58,456 bases of DNA, taken from contig JAAYZQ010000239.1 of NCBI GenBank assembly GCA_012514775.1, positions 1-58,456 on the forward strand. Reading direction: 5' to 3'. The stretch is from Anaerolineaceae bacterium. Its GTDB lineage: Bacteria; Chloroflexota; Anaerolineae; JAAYZQ01. The translations under genes and the position numbers were made by a program. The notes under the pieces are model-generated. The model saw only the letters and a program-made list of their open reading frames with translations. It was not told where the DNA came from and did no database searches. This document shows, piece after piece, positions 1 to 10,818 of the stretch; position 1 is the stretch's first letter, and each line of letters begins with the position of its first letter.

Positions 1-209
1 AGGAGGTACCGGGCAACCTGGCGTTCCAGACACACTATACCCTTCGCACGCGGGAAAAGGTCGATCTGCTCCTGGAGCGCATGGCCCGGGGCCGGCCCTA
101 CTTTCTGGGCACCAAGGGTTTTTACCTGGGCCTGGCGGTCATCTACGGCCTGCTTCTCCTACTCCTGATCTGGCGCGTGGCGGGGAGGATCGCGTCGGAG
201 GACAGGTGA
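1..209 (+). CDS. C-terminal end of a membrane protein (partial)
   Basis: An open frame enters from the left edge (first full codon at base 3) and stops with TGA at 207-209, leaving 68 visible residues. The visible part has a charged region rich in Arg, Lys and Glu, followed by one hydrophobic helix (core AVIYGLLLLLLIWRV) and a short basic tail ending EDR. This suggests the final transmembrane helix of an integral membrane protein with a cytoplasmic C-terminus. No family can be named from this fragment. It is convergent with the glycosidase lipoprotein, with only about 19 bases between the stop codons. Confidence 0.6.
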   Translation, partial: EVPGNLAFQTHYTLRTREKVDLLLERMARGRPYFLGTKGFYLGLAVIYGLLLLLLIWRVAGRIASEDR

Positions 210-228
210 AAGGAGCCGGAGCCTTCAA

Positions 229-1824
229 TCAGGGCGCAGTTCCGTCCCCTCGCACGACGTACACGGGATCGCCAGTGAGGACGAGAGCGCCATCGATGGG
301 GATGGGCTGGCCGAGATGATCATAGGCCAACGTTCCTTCCGGCAGCTCTACCTCCCGCGCTTGCCCATCCCGCGACCACACAACGTCCAGCAATTCCCCT
401 CCAGCGGCCGTAACAAAGGCTAGCCCTTGCACCCCTGCGGGATAGCCGGCTGCAGGCCCGCGGTAAGAGGCACCCGCCAGAAAGGAAGCAGCCGCCTGGT
501 AGGCATAGTATACAGGCTTGGTCTCCAGGTCGGGCATGACGAGCCCTGTGTGCCTCCAGTGCTCGTTGATCCAGGCGTAATGAATCTGGGCCGCCAGCCC
601 CAGGGACATCGCCTCGGCATAGCTGCGGGCGGCGTGGACGGCCTGCATGTCCAGGCATTCCGCCGTGGGCTCCCCGCACTGAAGTGCCGACTCGGTGTTC
701 ATCAGCGGCTTGTCTCCGTGCCCATAACGTGCCAGCAGATCGCGGATAAAGGCTACCTTGGCCGGCATCACTGTGGGCGAGCCCGGCCAGGAAGGGTTAC
801 CCATCTGCCGGGGACCCAGATAGTGGCTATAGGCGTGGAAGCTGAGGATGTCGAAATAGTCGCCTCCCCCGCCCTCCAGGATGCCTTCCAGGAAGCGGGG
901 GTGGGTGTCGTTCCCGCCCGAGGGCCGGTCCAGAAGCAGCCCGCCGTTGAGCACGAGGGCTGACGGATCCTGGGCCTTGATGGCCGGATAGGCTACCTTG
1001 AGCATCTGGGCGTACGCCCGCCCACCATAATACTCGTCGGCGGGGTCTCCCCAGCAACCAAACACAGAACGAGGAGGAACGAGCCCCAGGCCCGCATCGG
1101 GCTCGTTGCCCAGCTCCCAGTAGCGTACGTGGTAGGGAGCACCGCTGTAACGGGCGACAGCCGCTTGCAGAAAGCGAGCCAGGTCCGGGAAGGCCTCGTC
1201 CTTGATCGGCCCACAGAACGAGCCAGGGACCGCTTGGGCCCATTCAGGGGCGAACTGCACCTGGGCAATGACGGTTATCCCACGCCGCGCCATCTCCTGA
1301 AGGCCGGCCTCGTCCACCACCTCCCAGTGATAGGTAGGTGGATCGGTACGCTGTGGCTCGATCCTGTCCCAGTCCAGGAGGCGATAGCGCACCCAACGAA
1401 GGCCGGCGTCCATCGCCAGATCCAGCGCTCCGCCGCGGGCCATCTCACCCTCCATGTGCATGCCAAAGATGGAGGCGGCCGGCGTTAGAGTGCGGGAAGG
1501 TGTCGGAGAGGGTACAGGACCTGGGGTGGTGCTTGGCACGGGGCTAGGCGTGGCCGAGGGGCGGGGCGTGCCGGTCGGCCGGCGTGTCGGCGAGGGCAGA
1601 GGACTGGGAGTGGTGCTCGGCGTGGGGCTGGCTGTGGCTGAGGGCTGGAGCGTGCGGGTCAGGCGAACTGTCGCACTGGGCGCGACCTCGGCCACGGCCG
1701 TCGCTGACGGAACGACGGAAGCGGTCGCCGCCGGCACCGGAGTGGGCGTAGCGCTTTGAGCACAGCACAGCACGAGACCGATGAGCAGCCCCGCGTTCAA
1801 GACATACGCCATGAGTGTCCGCAA
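229..1824 (-). CDS. Secreted lipoprotein glycoside hydrolase, clan GH-A fold
   Basis: The 531-residue product starts with a signal peptide and a lipobox (LVLCC, Cys20/21), so it is probably lipid-anchored outside the membrane. A low-complexity Pro/Thr/Ser linker runs to about residue 115, and a TIM-barrel-type domain follows. The motif WELGNEPD places the acid/base at Glu241 and LMNTESA places the nucleophile at Glu379, the usual pair of retaining clan GH-A enzymes (GH5/GH39-like). It therefore probably cleaves beta-linked glycans; the substrate is unknown. The start is TTG at 1824, 5 bases after GAGAGG; an in-frame ATG at 1812 is the alternative. A consensus promoter lies just upstream. Confidence 0.75.
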   Translation of the reverse strand: MRTLMAYVLNAGLLIGLVLCCAQSATPTPVPAATASVVPSATAVAEVAPSATVRLTRTLQPSATASPTPSTTPSPLPSPTRRPTGTPRPSATPSPVPSTTPGPVPSPTPSRTLTPAASIFGMHMEGEMARGGALDLAMDAGLRWVRYRLLDWDRIEPQRTDPPTYHWEVVDEAGLQEMARRGITVIAQVQFAPEWAQAVPGSFCGPIKDEAFPDLARFLQAAVARYSGAPYHVRYWELGNEPDAGLGLVPPRSVFGCWGDPADEYYGGRAYAQMLKVAYPAIKAQDPSALVLNGGLLLDRPSGGNDTHPRFLEGILEGGGGDYFDILSFHAYSHYLGPRQMGNPSWPGSPTVMPAKVAFIRDLLARYGHGDKPLMNTESALQCGEPTAECLDMQAVHAARSYAEAMSLGLAAQIHYAWINEHWRHTGLVMPDLETKPVYYAYQAAASFLAGASYRGPAAGYPAGVQGLAFVTAAGGELLDVVWSRDGQAREVELPEGTLAYDHLGQPIPIDGALVLTGDPVYVVRGDGTAP

Positions 1825-1858
1825 AACATCCTCTCCTTCTCACCGAAACCTGGGCGGA

Positions 1859-1887
1859 ATTATAGCACAACTGGCAGCTTGCGCCAA
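1859..1887 (-). promoter_or_regulatory. Sigma70-type promoter of the glycosidase gene
   Basis: Read on the - strand, a -35 box TTGGCG (1882-1887) and a perfect -10 box TATAAT (1859-1864) are 17 bases apart. Transcription should begin near 1852, about 28 bases before the TTG start. It is divergent from the promoter at 1927-1955. Confidence 0.65.
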
Positions 1888-1926
1888 TGGTTATGCACTG
1901 CTAGCGCGAGGACTGTGGCTCCCCAC

Positions 1927-1955
1927 TTGCAACCACGACCGACTTCGGATATAAT
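1927..1955 (+). promoter_or_regulatory. Sigma70-type promoter of the methyltransferase gene
   Basis: TTGCAA (1927-1932), a 17-base spacer and TATAAT (1950-1955). The predicted start near 1962 leaves a leader of about 90 bases before the GTG at 2051. Confidence 0.65.
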
Positions 1956-2050
1956 CAGGCACGCACCCGTTGGAAAACAACACGCCGCGCCGGAGGCCGG
2001 CTCGAGCGTCCGTGGCAGGAGATGATACTTGAATAGACGGGATTTGTCCG

Positions 2051-2824
2051 GTGAGCTTCGGTAGCCTGTTGCACCGCTACCTGAAGTACCTGGACGTCCA
2101 TGTGACGGAACGGAATCAGGAGACTTTTCTCGATTGCCTGGAGCCAGACGCCGGGGCGCTGGTCCTGGATTGCGGCTGTCATGCAGGCTACAATGCCCGA
2201 AAGCGCGGCGACGCCAAGGGTTTGAAATCCATCGTTGGCCTGGAACGGAACCTGTCTGTGACTCGAGAGGCGAGCGAGCGGGGCATCTGGATCGCACAGG
2301 CGGATCTTAACTGCCCGATGCCGTTGGCGGCAGCCAGTCTGGACGTGGTGATGGTCTCGGACGTCCTGGAGCACCTGGTGGAGTTGAGCGTCTTTGTCGG
2401 CGAAGCGTTCCGGGTCTTGAAGCCGGGCGGCTATGCCGTCATCAGCACGCCCAATCTTGCCTCGTGGCACAACATCTTTGCCCTCTTGATCGGCATCCAA
2501 CCCTTCTCTGGGCCCCACCTGAGCAACTTTGCCCAGGCCGATCTGGGGCCGGTGCGCCGCCTGCACGAGGAGATGTGCCAGGCGCTGGCCGACGAGGGCT
2601 GGGCCGAAGGGGAGGGCGACCCGGCGATGTACCGGCACATCGTCGTCGGTGCCTACCGTTCTCTGTGCCGGCTGTTTGTCACAGAGGGATTTCACCTGGA
2701 GAGGGTCATCGGCGTCGGCTACCATCCGCTTCCTCCACTCCTCGAGCGTGTCATGACGCGGCTCGACCGCGTGCATGCCAACCACCTGGTCTTCAAACTA
2801 CGCAAGCCGCCTGTCAATTCCTGA
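2051..2824 (+). CDS. Class I SAM-dependent methyltransferase
   Basis: This is a 257-residue cytoplasmic protein with a Rossmann methyltransferase fold. Motif I is LVLDCGCHAGYNAR (about residues 37-50). The acidic end of the second strand is in VGLERNL, and motif IV is DVVMVSDVLEHL, as in the Methyltransf_11/23 group. A post-motif 'RVLKPGGYAVISTPN' is typical of these enzymes. The substrate cannot be told; its place before a glycan locus suggests a lipid or sugar precursor. It has its own promoter. GTG at 2051 is the first in-frame start after an upstream stop; the ribosome site is weak. Confidence 0.7.
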   Translation: MSFGSLLHRYLKYLDVHVTERNQETFLDCLEPDAGALVLDCGCHAGYNARKRGDAKGLKSIVGLERNLSVTREASERGIWIAQADLNCPMPLAAASLDVVMVSDVLEHLVELSVFVGEAFRVLKPGGYAVISTPNLASWHNIFALLIGIQPFSGPHLSNFAQADLGPVRRLHEEMCQALADEGWAEGEGDPAMYRHIVVGAYRSLCRLFVTEGFHLERVIGVGYHPLPPLLERVMTRLDRVHANHLVFKLRKPPVNS

Positions 2825-2908
2825 TCCGCCGAAAGCCGCCGCCGGTGCGGGGTCCGGCGCGAGGGGCCGGGCCTGCCTGGATCCTCGGGGAATACGGTCC
2901 GTGAGGAT

Positions 2909-2937
2909 TTGGCATCGTGCACGGGTCGTGGTAGGAT
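2909..2937 (+). promoter_or_regulatory. Sigma70-type promoter of the glycan-locus operon
   Basis: TTGGCA (2909-2914), a 17-base spacer and TAGGAT (2932-2937). The predicted start near 2944 lies downstream of the TTG at 2941, which supports the ATG at 2977 as the start of the first gene. The following genes overlap or nearly abut down to 9556. Confidence 0.6.
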
Positions 2938-2976
2938 AGCTTGCAAGAATCGCGGGAGACCAAGAGGGACAACGGC

Positions 2977-3939
2977 ATGAAGCTCGTAATCCAGATCCCA
3001 TGCTTCAACGAGGCAGAGACCCTGCCCCGTACGCTCGAGGCGTTGCCCCGTACCCTGCCCGGGATCGATCAGATCGAAGTATTGGTCATCGACGATGGGA
3101 GCACGGATGGAACGGCCGAGCTGGCGGAAGTGCTGGGTGTCGAGCACGTGGTGCGCCTCCATCGCAACCAGGGGTTAACCAAGGCCTTTCTTACGGGCCT
3201 GGAGAGCGCCCTGCGCCTGGAAGCCGACGTCATCGTCAACACCGACGGCGACAACCAGTACCGGGGCGAGGACGTCGAGTGTCTTGTGGCGCCCATCCTG
3301 GCCGGCCAGGCGGACATTGTCGTCGGAGATCGGGGGGTTGCCAGCCTTGCCCACTTTACTCCACTGAAAAGAGGGTTACAGCGGCTTGGCAGTTGGGTGG
3401 TGCAGCAGGCAGCCGGCATCCAGGTGCCCGATGCCACCAGCGGCTTCCGGGCCCTGACGCGCGAGGCCGCGTTGCGCACCCTGATCCTCAGCAAGTACTC
3501 GTACACCCTGGAGTCATTGATCCAGGCCGGCGCCAGCCAGATGGCCATTACCTACGTGCCGGTCCGCACCAATCCCCAGACCCGGCCCTCGCGTCTCATG
3601 CGCAGCCTGCCCGAGTACCTGACCCAGTCGAGCATCATCATCCTGCGCACCTATGGCCTCTACCGGCCCCTGCGCATCTTTATGCCCCTCGGCATGGTCA
3701 TGATCGCGGCCGGAGTGCTCATTGGGTTGCGCTTTCTCTACTTCTTTATCACCCGGGCCGGCGCGGCGGGCAACCTGCAATCCCTCATCCTGGCGGCGAT
3801 CCTGTCCATCGTCGGCTTCCAGGTGTGTCTCATCGGCCTTGTGGCCGACCTCATTCGCTTCAACCGCAAGATCATGGAAGAGACGCTCTACCGCGTGCGC
3901 TCCTTGGAGCTGGAGTGGGAGCAAGAGAAGAGGAAATGA
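2977..3939 (+). CDS. Family 2 glycosyltransferase with C-terminal membrane helices
   Basis: This 320-residue protein resembles dolichol-phosphate mannosyltransferase or polyprenyl-phosphate glycosyltransferases. The GT-A fold starts at once ([13 protein letters not shown]), with the nucleotide-binding DDGSTDGT and the metal-binding region NTDGDNQY. After the catalytic domain come two hydrophobic helices (about residues 230-260 and 275-305), as in membrane-bound ArnC/GtrB-like enzymes. It probably transfers a sugar from a nucleotide donor to a polyprenyl phosphate at the inner face of the membrane. Its stop overlaps the next start (ATGA), and the product may supply lipid-linked sugar to the neighbouring GT39-like proteins. 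Confidence 0.8.
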   Translation: MKLVIQIPCFNEAETLPRTLEALPRTLPGIDQIEVLVIDDGSTDGTAELAEVLGVEHVVRLHRNQGLTKAFLTGLESALRLEADVIVNTDGDNQYRGEDVECLVAPILAGQADIVVGDRGVASLAHFTPLKRGLQRLGSWVVQQAAGIQVPDATSGFRALTREAALRTLILSKYSYTLESLIQAGASQMAITYVPVRTNPQTRPSRLMRSLPEYLTQSSIIILRTYGLYRPLRIFMPLGMVMIAAGVLIGLRFLYFFITRAGAAGNLQSLILAAILSIVGFQVCLIGLVADLIRFNRKIMEETLYRVRSLELEWEQEKRK

Positions 3940-6407
3940 GCCGCGCCCTGATTCGACTGGTCGGGCTTTTGCTCCTCCTGACGCTGGCCGGTTGTTCCTT
4001 CTCCGGTGGCAGGCTGTTGGATGCCGAACAGCCCCTTTGGGAACAGGGCAGCGAGCTGTCGCTGGCACCTGGCAGGCCCGTGGGGCAAACGTTCGTGGCC
4101 CAACACGGCGGCCTGGCGGGCGTCGAGTTGCTGCTGGCGGCCGATCCCGGCGCCGACCCAACGCTGACGCTGCACCTGCGCAGTGACCCTCAGTCCGCAA
4201 CGGACCTGGCCACCGCCAGTTTGCAGGTGCCCGGGGGCCAGCCGCCGCGCTTTTACCGGTTCTCGTTTCCAGTCCAGGGCAATTCCCACGGCCGCTACTA
4301 TTACGCCTTCCTGGAGGCAGACGAGGCGGGGGCACGCGTCGCCACTGGCGGCGGCGAGGCCTACCTGAACGGCGCCGCCTACGCGGGCCACGAGCCACAG
4401 GACCGGCAACTCGCCTTCGGCCTGGCGTACGATCCGGGGCGAACCCTCCTGGATCTGGTGGGTGCGGGTGTAGCCGGGCTGGGACTGCTGCTGGCGGCCG
4501 GAATTCTGTTCGTGGTGCCCGGTTGGGCACTCCTCAACTGGCTCCTCGGCGGGCAGGCTTTGAGCTGGCCGGTCAGGCTGGGACTGGCGGCCGGCATCAG
4601 CCTGGCGCTCTACCCGGTGTTGCTCCTGTGGACCGACCTGGTGGGGCTGCACCTTGGCTCCCTCTACGCCTGGCTGCCGGCGGGGCTGGGCGTGGCGGCC
4701 CTGGCCTGGCAGAACCGCACCTGGCGGCCGCGGCAGGCATGGACCGGGTTCCGGCGGTGGCTCCACTCGGAAGCCGCCTGGCCCGACCTGGCCCTGCTGC
4801 TGGTGCTCGGTCTTGTCATGGCCGTTCGCCTGCTGCCCGCGCGCTCTCTGGACGCGCCGCTGTGGGGCGACTCGTACCAGCACACCATGATCGTCCAACT
4901 GCTCATCGACAACCGAGGGCTGTTCGATTCCTGGGCGCCCTACGTGGACCTTGACCAGTTCACCTACCACTTTGGCTTCCACAGCACCGCCGCGGCGCTT
5001 CACTGGCTCAGCGGGCTGCCGGCCCAGGCGGCCACCCTGTGGGCCGGGCAAGTGATCAACCTTCTGGCCGTGGTCGCCCTCTATCCCCTTGCCCATCGCA
5101 TGGCCGCCGGCCTGAGCGACAGGAGCCGCCGTTGGGCAGGGATCGGCGCCGTGTTGTTCGCCGGCCTGTTGTGCCAGATGCCTATGGTCTACAGCAACTG
5201 GGGACGTTACACCCAACTGGCCGGCCAGGTTATCCTGCCGGCTGCTGCCTGGCTCACGTGGGAAGCCCTGGACGAGCCCAGGCTCGCCGGGCGCAGGGCA
5301 GCCCTCATCGCCCTCGTCGTCGGCGGCCTCGCCCTGACCCACTACCGCGTCCTGCTGTTTTATGGCTGCTTTGTCTTCGGGCTGCTCCTCGTGGCGCTGC
5401 GCGAGCGATCGGGCCGGAGGCTCGTGCGGGGCCTGGCCGGCGCCGGGGCAGGCACCCTGCTCCTGTTCTTGCCCTGGTTCTGGGCCACCTATGGCACGGT
5501 GGTGCAGCAAATGTTTGTCGTCCAGATCACCACTCCTCCCGACCAGGCCCACACTTTCATGCAGGAGTACAACCAGATCGGCGACCTGCGCACCTTTCTC
5601 GCGCCGCTGGCCTGGCTCATGTTGCTCGTCGGGCTGGGGCTGGGCCTGTGGGAGCGGCGGCGCGGCATGTTGTTGCTGGCCATCTGGTGGTTGCTTTTGT
5701 TGATCGTCGCCAACCCGGAGTTCTTTTCGCTGCCGGGCACGGGCATTATCTCCAACTTTGCCCTGTTCATTGCCGCCTATCTGCCCGCAGCCGTAGCGGC
5801 CGGCTACCTGGCCGCGCGCCTGGCAGATGTGGCCGGCCGCCGAGGCTGGATGCCGGTCCTGGTCGCGCTTCTGGCCCTGGGCCTGGGGTTGTTTGGCGCG
5901 ACAGAGCGCCTGGTTGACCTGGATCCCAGGGCTCATGCTTTGGTCACCCGCCCAGACATTCGGGCAGCAGCCTGGATTCGCGATAACACGCCGCCCGAAT
6001 CCCGGTTCCTCGTCAACTCGTTCTTTGCCTACGGGGGAACGTCGCCCGTGGGGTCCGACGGGGGCTGGTGGCTGCCCCTGCTGGCCGAGAGGCAGGTGAC
6101 CGTGCCGCCCCTGGCCTACAGCGGCGAGGTGCCCCTGGAAGCCGGGGCGCGCCTGGGGGTCCAGGAGCTGAACGCCTGGGTGCATGAGAGCGCCCCCGAC
6201 GACCCGGCCCTGTTGGCCCTGCTCCGGGCGGAAGGCGTGACCCACGTATACGTGGGCCAGCGCCAGGGACGGGTGAACTCCTCAGGCGAGAACGCCATCA
6301 ACCCCCACCTGCTCGCCGAGAGCGCGAGCTACCGGTTGGTCTATCAGCAGGATCGAGTGTGGATTTTCGAGGTCCTTGATCCACCGCCCGCGAGGGGTGG
6401 CCTGTGA
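3936..6407 (+). CDS. Large multi-pass membrane protein, glycosyltransferase-39-like, with lipobox
   Basis: The 823-residue product starts with a hydrophobic segment ending in a lipobox-like LAGC. About 130 residues of a soluble beta-rich region follow (extracytoplasmic by prediction). Then come many transmembrane helices from about residue 165 to 680 and a C-terminal soluble domain. The loop after an early helix carries [13 protein letters not shown], an acidic motif resembling the first-loop Asp of GT-C (PMT/ArnT) enzymes. It probably transfers sugars from a polyprenyl-phosphate donor outside the membrane. The ATG overlaps the previous stop; the frame stays open upstream to 3000, but that part is a shadow of the GT2 gene. 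Confidence 0.6.
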   Translation: MSRALIRLVGLLLLLTLAGCSFSGGRLLDAEQPLWEQGSELSLAPGRPVGQTFVAQHGGLAGVELLLAADPGADPTLTLHLRSDPQSATDLATASLQVPGGQPPRFYRFSFPVQGNSHGRYYYAFLEADEAGARVATGGGEAYLNGAAYAGHEPQDRQLAFGLAYDPGRTLLDLVGAGVAGLGLLLAAGILFVVPGWALLNWLLGGQALSWPVRLGLAAGISLALYPVLLLWTDLVGLHLGSLYAWLPAGLGVAALAWQNRTWRPRQAWTGFRRWLHSEAAWPDLALLLVLGLVMAVRLLPARSLDAPLWGDSYQHTMIVQLLIDNRGLFDSWAPYVDLDQFTYHFGFHSTAAALHWLSGLPAQAATLWAGQVINLLAVVALYPLAHRMAAGLSDRSRRWAGIGAVLFAGLLCQMPMVYSNWGRYTQLAGQVILPAAAWLTWEALDEPRLAGRRAALIALVVGGLALTHYRVLLFYGCFVFGLLLVALRERSGRRLVRGLAGAGAGTLLLFLPWFWATYGTVVQQMFVVQITTPPDQAHTFMQEYNQIGDLRTFLAPLAWLMLLVGLGLGLWERRRGMLLLAIWWLLLLIVANPEFFSLPGTGIISNFALFIAAYLPAAVAAGYLAARLADVAGRRGWMPVLVALLALGLGLFGATERLVDLDPRAHALVTRPDIRAAAWIRDNTPPESRFLVNSFFAYGGTSPVGSDGGWWLPLLAERQVTVPPLAYSGEVPLEAGARLGVQELNAWVHESAPDDPALLALLRAEGVTHVYVGQRQGRVNSSGENAINPHLLAESASYRLVYQQDRVWIFEVLDPPPARGGL

Positions 6408-6420
6408 GCCGGGAGAGGTC

Positions 6421-7481
6421 TTGAAACCGCGCGTCCTGTACGTAGCCGGGCGAGAGATGGGCTACATGCGCAACCGGGTGCTGCTCCAGGCACTCCGGTC
6501 CTGCGCCGACGTGACGGTGCTGAGGCCGCGCGTGCCAACCACGACGGGGCGCACGGCTGCCAGCCTCGCCTCCTTCGTGGCCCGCCGGCCGGACTACGAT
6601 GCCCTCTTCGTGGGGTTTTACGGGCAGATGCTGGGGGTCGCCCTGGCCCGCATGCAGCGAAAGCCCATCATCCTCGACGCCTACGTCTCGACCTTTGACA
6701 CATTGTGCCACGACCGGCGGTGGTTCGGTCCGGGCTCGGTGCCCGGGCGCCTGGCATTCTGGCTGGACCGGCAGAGCTGCCTCGCTGCCTCGCGGGTGGT
6801 GACCGATACGCGAGCCCATGCCCGCTATTTTGCCGAGACGTTTGACCTGCCGGCCGCCAAGCTCCAGGCGCTGTACGTGGGCTGCGACGAGACCCTGTTT
6901 CACCCCATCGACGCCCCGGCGCGGCATGGAGGCCGGATCGAGGTCTTTACCTATGGCGCCTTCCTGGCCCTGCATGGCACCGAGGTGGTGGTGGAGGCGG
7001 CTTCCCGGTTGCGGCACAGGGCCGACCTCCACTGGAGCATCGGCGGCCACGGGCCACGCTTCAAGCAGGTACGCCAGATCGTGGCTCAAGCCGGGCTTCG
7101 AAACGTCGACCTGGTGGGCTGGGTCCCCCTTTCCGCGCTGCCGGCCCACATCGCACGCGCATCCATCTGCCTGGGCGGGCATTTTTCGCGGGTGCCCAAG
7201 GCCGCGCGGGTGGTCTCGACCAAGACGTTCCAGTTCCTGGCCATGGCACGGCCGACCATCGTGGGCGACAACGAGGCCGTGAACGAGATTCTGACCCACG
7301 GCGATCAGGCGTGGCTGGTCCCCATGGGCGACGCCGAGGCGCTGGCCGGTGCGGTGGAAATCCTGGCCGGCGACGCCGGGCTGCGGGAGCGCCTCGCCGC
7401 CGGCGGCCGCCGGGTCTTTGAGGAGCGTTTGTCCACCGCCTGCCTGGCGGGGCAGGTGGCAACCGTCCTCGAGGAGGCCTT

Positions 7482-7500
<19 letters not shown>
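6421..7500 (+). CDS. Glycosyltransferase, GT-B fold (group 1/GT4-like)
   Basis: The 359-residue product begins KPRVLYVAGREMGYMRN and has two Rossmann-like halves. The C-terminal half includes VDLVGWVPLSALPAHIARASICLGGHF and a nucleotide-sugar region near 'NEAVNEILTHGDQAWLVP', as in GT4 enzymes. The usual E-x7-E is not clear. The TTG at 6421 was chosen because GGGAGAG lies about 5 bases before it; the in-frame alternatives (TTG 6376, GTG 6397) lie inside the upstream gene. Its 3' end overlaps the next glycosyltransferase by 19 bases, so the two are translationally coupled. Confidence 0.7.
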
Positions 7501-8648
<1,148 letters not shown>

Positions 8649-8650
8649 CC

Positions 8651-9556
8651 ATGTTTGTCGTCACCCTGAACTGGAACCTCGAAGACGACACGGCAGCCTG
8701 CGTCGAGTCGCTCCAGGCCGCCGGCGTGCCCCTGGAGCGGATCGTGGTTGTCGACAACGGCTCCCGGGCCGGTGCGGTCGAGGCGCTGGCCGCCCGGTGT
8801 GGCCCCGCGCTGCCTCTGCTGCGCAACGACCGCAACCTGGGGTTTGCCGCCGGCATGAACGTCGGCCTCCGCCATGCCCTGGCGCAGGGTGCCCGCTCGG
8901 TCCTGGTGCTGAACAATGACACCATCGTCGCACCCACCATGGTTCAAACGCTCCTGGAGGCTGACGAGCAACTGGGCCGGCCCGGCATCCTGGGCCCGGC
9001 GATCTACCATTTCGACGACCCGGAGCGGCTGTGGAAGCTGGGGGACAAGAGGCATCGCTGGCTGCCCATGCCCCGGCCGATGTCGCTGCCCGCGGACATG
9101 GCCCCCCTGGCCGTGGATTACGTGACCGGCTGCGCCATGTTGGTCCGGCGGGAAGTGTTTGAAACCGTTGGCCTGCTCGACGAGCGTTACTACATGTATT
9201 TCGAAGATGCCGACTTTTGCCGGCGGGCGCGAGACGCCGGCTTTGCCGTGTGGAGCGTGCCCCGCGCCCCGATGTGGCACAAGGTGTCCCTTACCGCCCG
9301 GCGCGACCGGCCTTTCAACCGCTACCACCAGGCCCTGGGCCAGGTGCGGTTCTACCGCGAGCACGCGCACGGCCCGTGGCGCCCGCTGCGCGAAGCCTAC
9401 ATCGGCGTCAAGGTGCTCAAGGCGACGGCGCAGGACCTGTGGCATGGCGATTGGAGCCTGATAGGAGCCACCCTCAGGGGCACCATGGACGGCTACAAGG
9501 AAGGGTGGCCACGGGCCGGAGGACACTCCCGGCCTGGAGTGTCCCGTGAACAGTGA
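8651..9556 (+). CDS. Family 2 glycosyltransferase (rhamnosyltransferase-like)
   Basis: The 301-residue GT-A enzyme starts MFVVTLNWNLEDDT and carries VVVDNGSRAG for nucleotide binding. The metal-binding acidic motif is VLVLNNDTIV, and the acceptor-side motif is YYMYFEDADFCRRARDAG (the ED pair is typical of WbbL-type transferases). It probably adds rhamnose or another deoxysugar. It follows the previous stop by 2 bases and ends the first transcription unit; a new promoter begins inside its last codons. Confidence 0.85.
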   Translation: MFVVTLNWNLEDDTAACVESLQAAGVPLERIVVVDNGSRAGAVEALAARCGPALPLLRNDRNLGFAAGMNVGLRHALAQGARSVLVLNNDTIVAPTMVQTLLEADEQLGRPGILGPAIYHFDDPERLWKLGDKRHRWLPMPRPMSLPADMAPLAVDYVTGCAMLVRREVFETVGLLDERYYMYFEDADFCRRARDAGFAVWSVPRAPMWHKVSLTARRDRPFNRYHQALGQVRFYREHAHGPWRPLREAYIGVKVLKATAQDLWHGDWSLIGATLRGTMDGYKEGWPRAGGHSRPGVSREQ

Positions 9557-9557
9557 T

Positions 9558-9586
9558 TTGTCGACCAGCCTGAAGTATGCTATAGT
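9558..9586 (+). promoter_or_regulatory. Sigma70-type promoter of the radical SAM/methyltransferase unit
   Basis: TTGTCG (9558-9563), a 17-base spacer and TATAGT (9581-9586). Transcription starting near 9593 gives a leader of about 190 bases before the radical SAM gene at 9782. Confidence 0.55.
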
Positions 9587-9651
9587 GACGAATTGCCAGC
9601 AAATAGGGAAGCTGCAAAGTTGCCCGTTTCAAGTGTTTGAGGAGAGTGGTC

Positions 9652-9792
9652 ATGCCCGCTTTGGCGTGGCGGAGAACAAACCGTGCAGGTTGCATCCCCC
9701 AGACCCGGCCCGGCGCGCGGCCACACGTCCTTCGCGGCGAGGCCCCGGGAGTTCGGCGCACTGCCTGGACAGGAGACCCGCGTGCTGACTGA
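9652..9792 (+). CDS. Possible 46-residue leader ORF upstream of the radical SAM gene
   Basis: An ATG is preceded at 7 bases by GAGGAG, one of the better ribosome sites in the region. It opens a 46-codon frame rich in Arg, Pro and Ala. Its stop overlaps the start of the radical SAM gene by 11 bases, the arrangement expected for translational coupling. The peptide resembles no known family, has a single Cys, and could be a chance frame in GC-rich leader DNA. If real, it may be a coupling leader or, less likely, a substrate of the neighbouring enzyme. Confidence 0.25.
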   Translation: MPALAWRRTNRAGCIPQTRPGARPHVLRGEAPGVRRTAWTGDPRAD

Positions 9793-10813
9793 CCGCCAGC
9801 GGCTTTTCTGGTTTCACCTGCGCGAGTTTGCCCGCTGTTCCACTCCGCGCCGCCTGGCCAACCTTGCCCTGGTCAAGGTTCAGCGGCGGCTGAGGCTTGA
9901 GCGGGCGTGGGCGATGCCGGCCAGCTATTTCATTGATCCCATCAACATCTGCAACCTGCACTGCCCCCTGTGCCCCACCGGCCGCGGGCTTTTGGCCCGT
10001 CCCCGCGGCCGAATGGCGCTGCAGGATATGCGCCGCATCGTCGATCAGATCGCTCCCTACGCCTATCGAATCGAGCTGTACAATTGGGGCGAACCGCTGT
10101 TGCACCCCCACATCGTGGACATGATCCGCTACGCGAGCGACAAACGGATCGCAGTTGGCCTGAGCTCTAACCTGAACCGGCTCGAGCCCGAGACGGCCCG
10201 CCACCTGGTAGAATCGGGATTGAGCCAGCTTGTGGTATCCATCGACGGGTCGAGCCAGGAGACGTACGCGGCCTATCGCCGCGGGGGACAGCTCGACCGG
10301 GTCCTGGCCAACCTGCGCCTGTTGATCGAGACCCGGCGCCAGGCAGGCAGCCACAGGCCGTTCGTGATCTGGCGCATGTTGGTTGGCAAACACAACGAGC
10401 ATGACGTCGAGGCGGTGCGACAACTGGCCCGCGAAATGGGCGCCGATGGTTTTGCCACCGACGCGCTCTTTGTGAACACACGCAACCCGGAGCAAGTCCA
10501 GGAGTGGTTGCCCACTGACGCGCAGTACCGCGCGGCCAGCTATCGGCAAGAGCAGCCTCAGAACCAGTGGGCGTGTGACGAGCTATGGGAAAGCATGGTC
10601 GTCAACTGGGATGGCGGCGTGGCGCCGTGCTGCTGGCTGCACGATCCCCGGTTCGATTTTGGGAATGCCATCACCCATACCGTTCGAGAGGTGTGGAATG
10701 GCCCGTATTATGTCAGCGCACGGCGGGCCCTCGGCCGGCGAAAGATTGGGCCGGGCGACGTAGAGACGGTCTGTCACCGCTGCGCGGGCCATCCGGACTA
10801 TTTGGTACGCTAA
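9782..10813 (+). CDS. Radical SAM protein with SPASM-like C-terminus
   Basis: The 343-residue product has the CxxxCxxC triad of radical SAM enzymes in NICNLHCPLCPTG, a glycine-rich SAM site around YNWGEPLLHP, and SIDGSSQETY, typical of this superfamily. The C-terminal region, with ACDELWESMVVNWDGGVAPCC and further Cys in CHRCAGH, resembles a SPASM/twitch domain that binds extra Fe-S clusters. The substrate is unknown; similar proteins occur in glycan loci. The GTG at 9782 was chosen for AGGAGA 5 bases upstream; a GTG at 9683 is an alternative without a good ribosome site. Confidence 0.75.
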   Translation: MLTDRQRLFWFHLREFARCSTPRRLANLALVKVQRRLRLERAWAMPASYFIDPINICNLHCPLCPTGRGLLARPRGRMALQDMRRIVDQIAPYAYRIELYNWGEPLLHPHIVDMIRYASDKRIAVGLSSNLNRLEPETARHLVESGLSQLVVSIDGSSQETYAAYRRGGQLDRVLANLRLLIETRRQAGSHRPFVIWRMLVGKHNEHDVEAVRQLAREMGADGFATDALFVNTRNPEQVQEWLPTDAQYRAASYRQEQPQNQWACDELWESMVVNWDGGVAPCCWLHDPRFDFGNAITHTVREVWNGPYYVSARRALGRRKIGPGDVETVCHRCAGHPDYLVR

Positions 10814-10818
10814 AGGCC

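Noticed and set aside
2941..2976. TTG start for the first GT2 gene
   Set aside because: The predicted transcript begins at about 2944, and the ATG at 2977 gives the normal family N-terminus.
3000..3935. N-terminal extension of the GT39-like gene in a second open frame
   Set aside because: It overlaps the GT2 gene in another frame, is Arg/Pro/His-rich without domain features, and the lipobox start at 3936 is coupled to the GT2 stop.
3888..6245. 785-codon frame antisense to the GT39-like gene
   Set aside because: It is a GC-rich shadow frame full of Gln/Arg/Gly/Pro, with no recognisable domain and no promoter.
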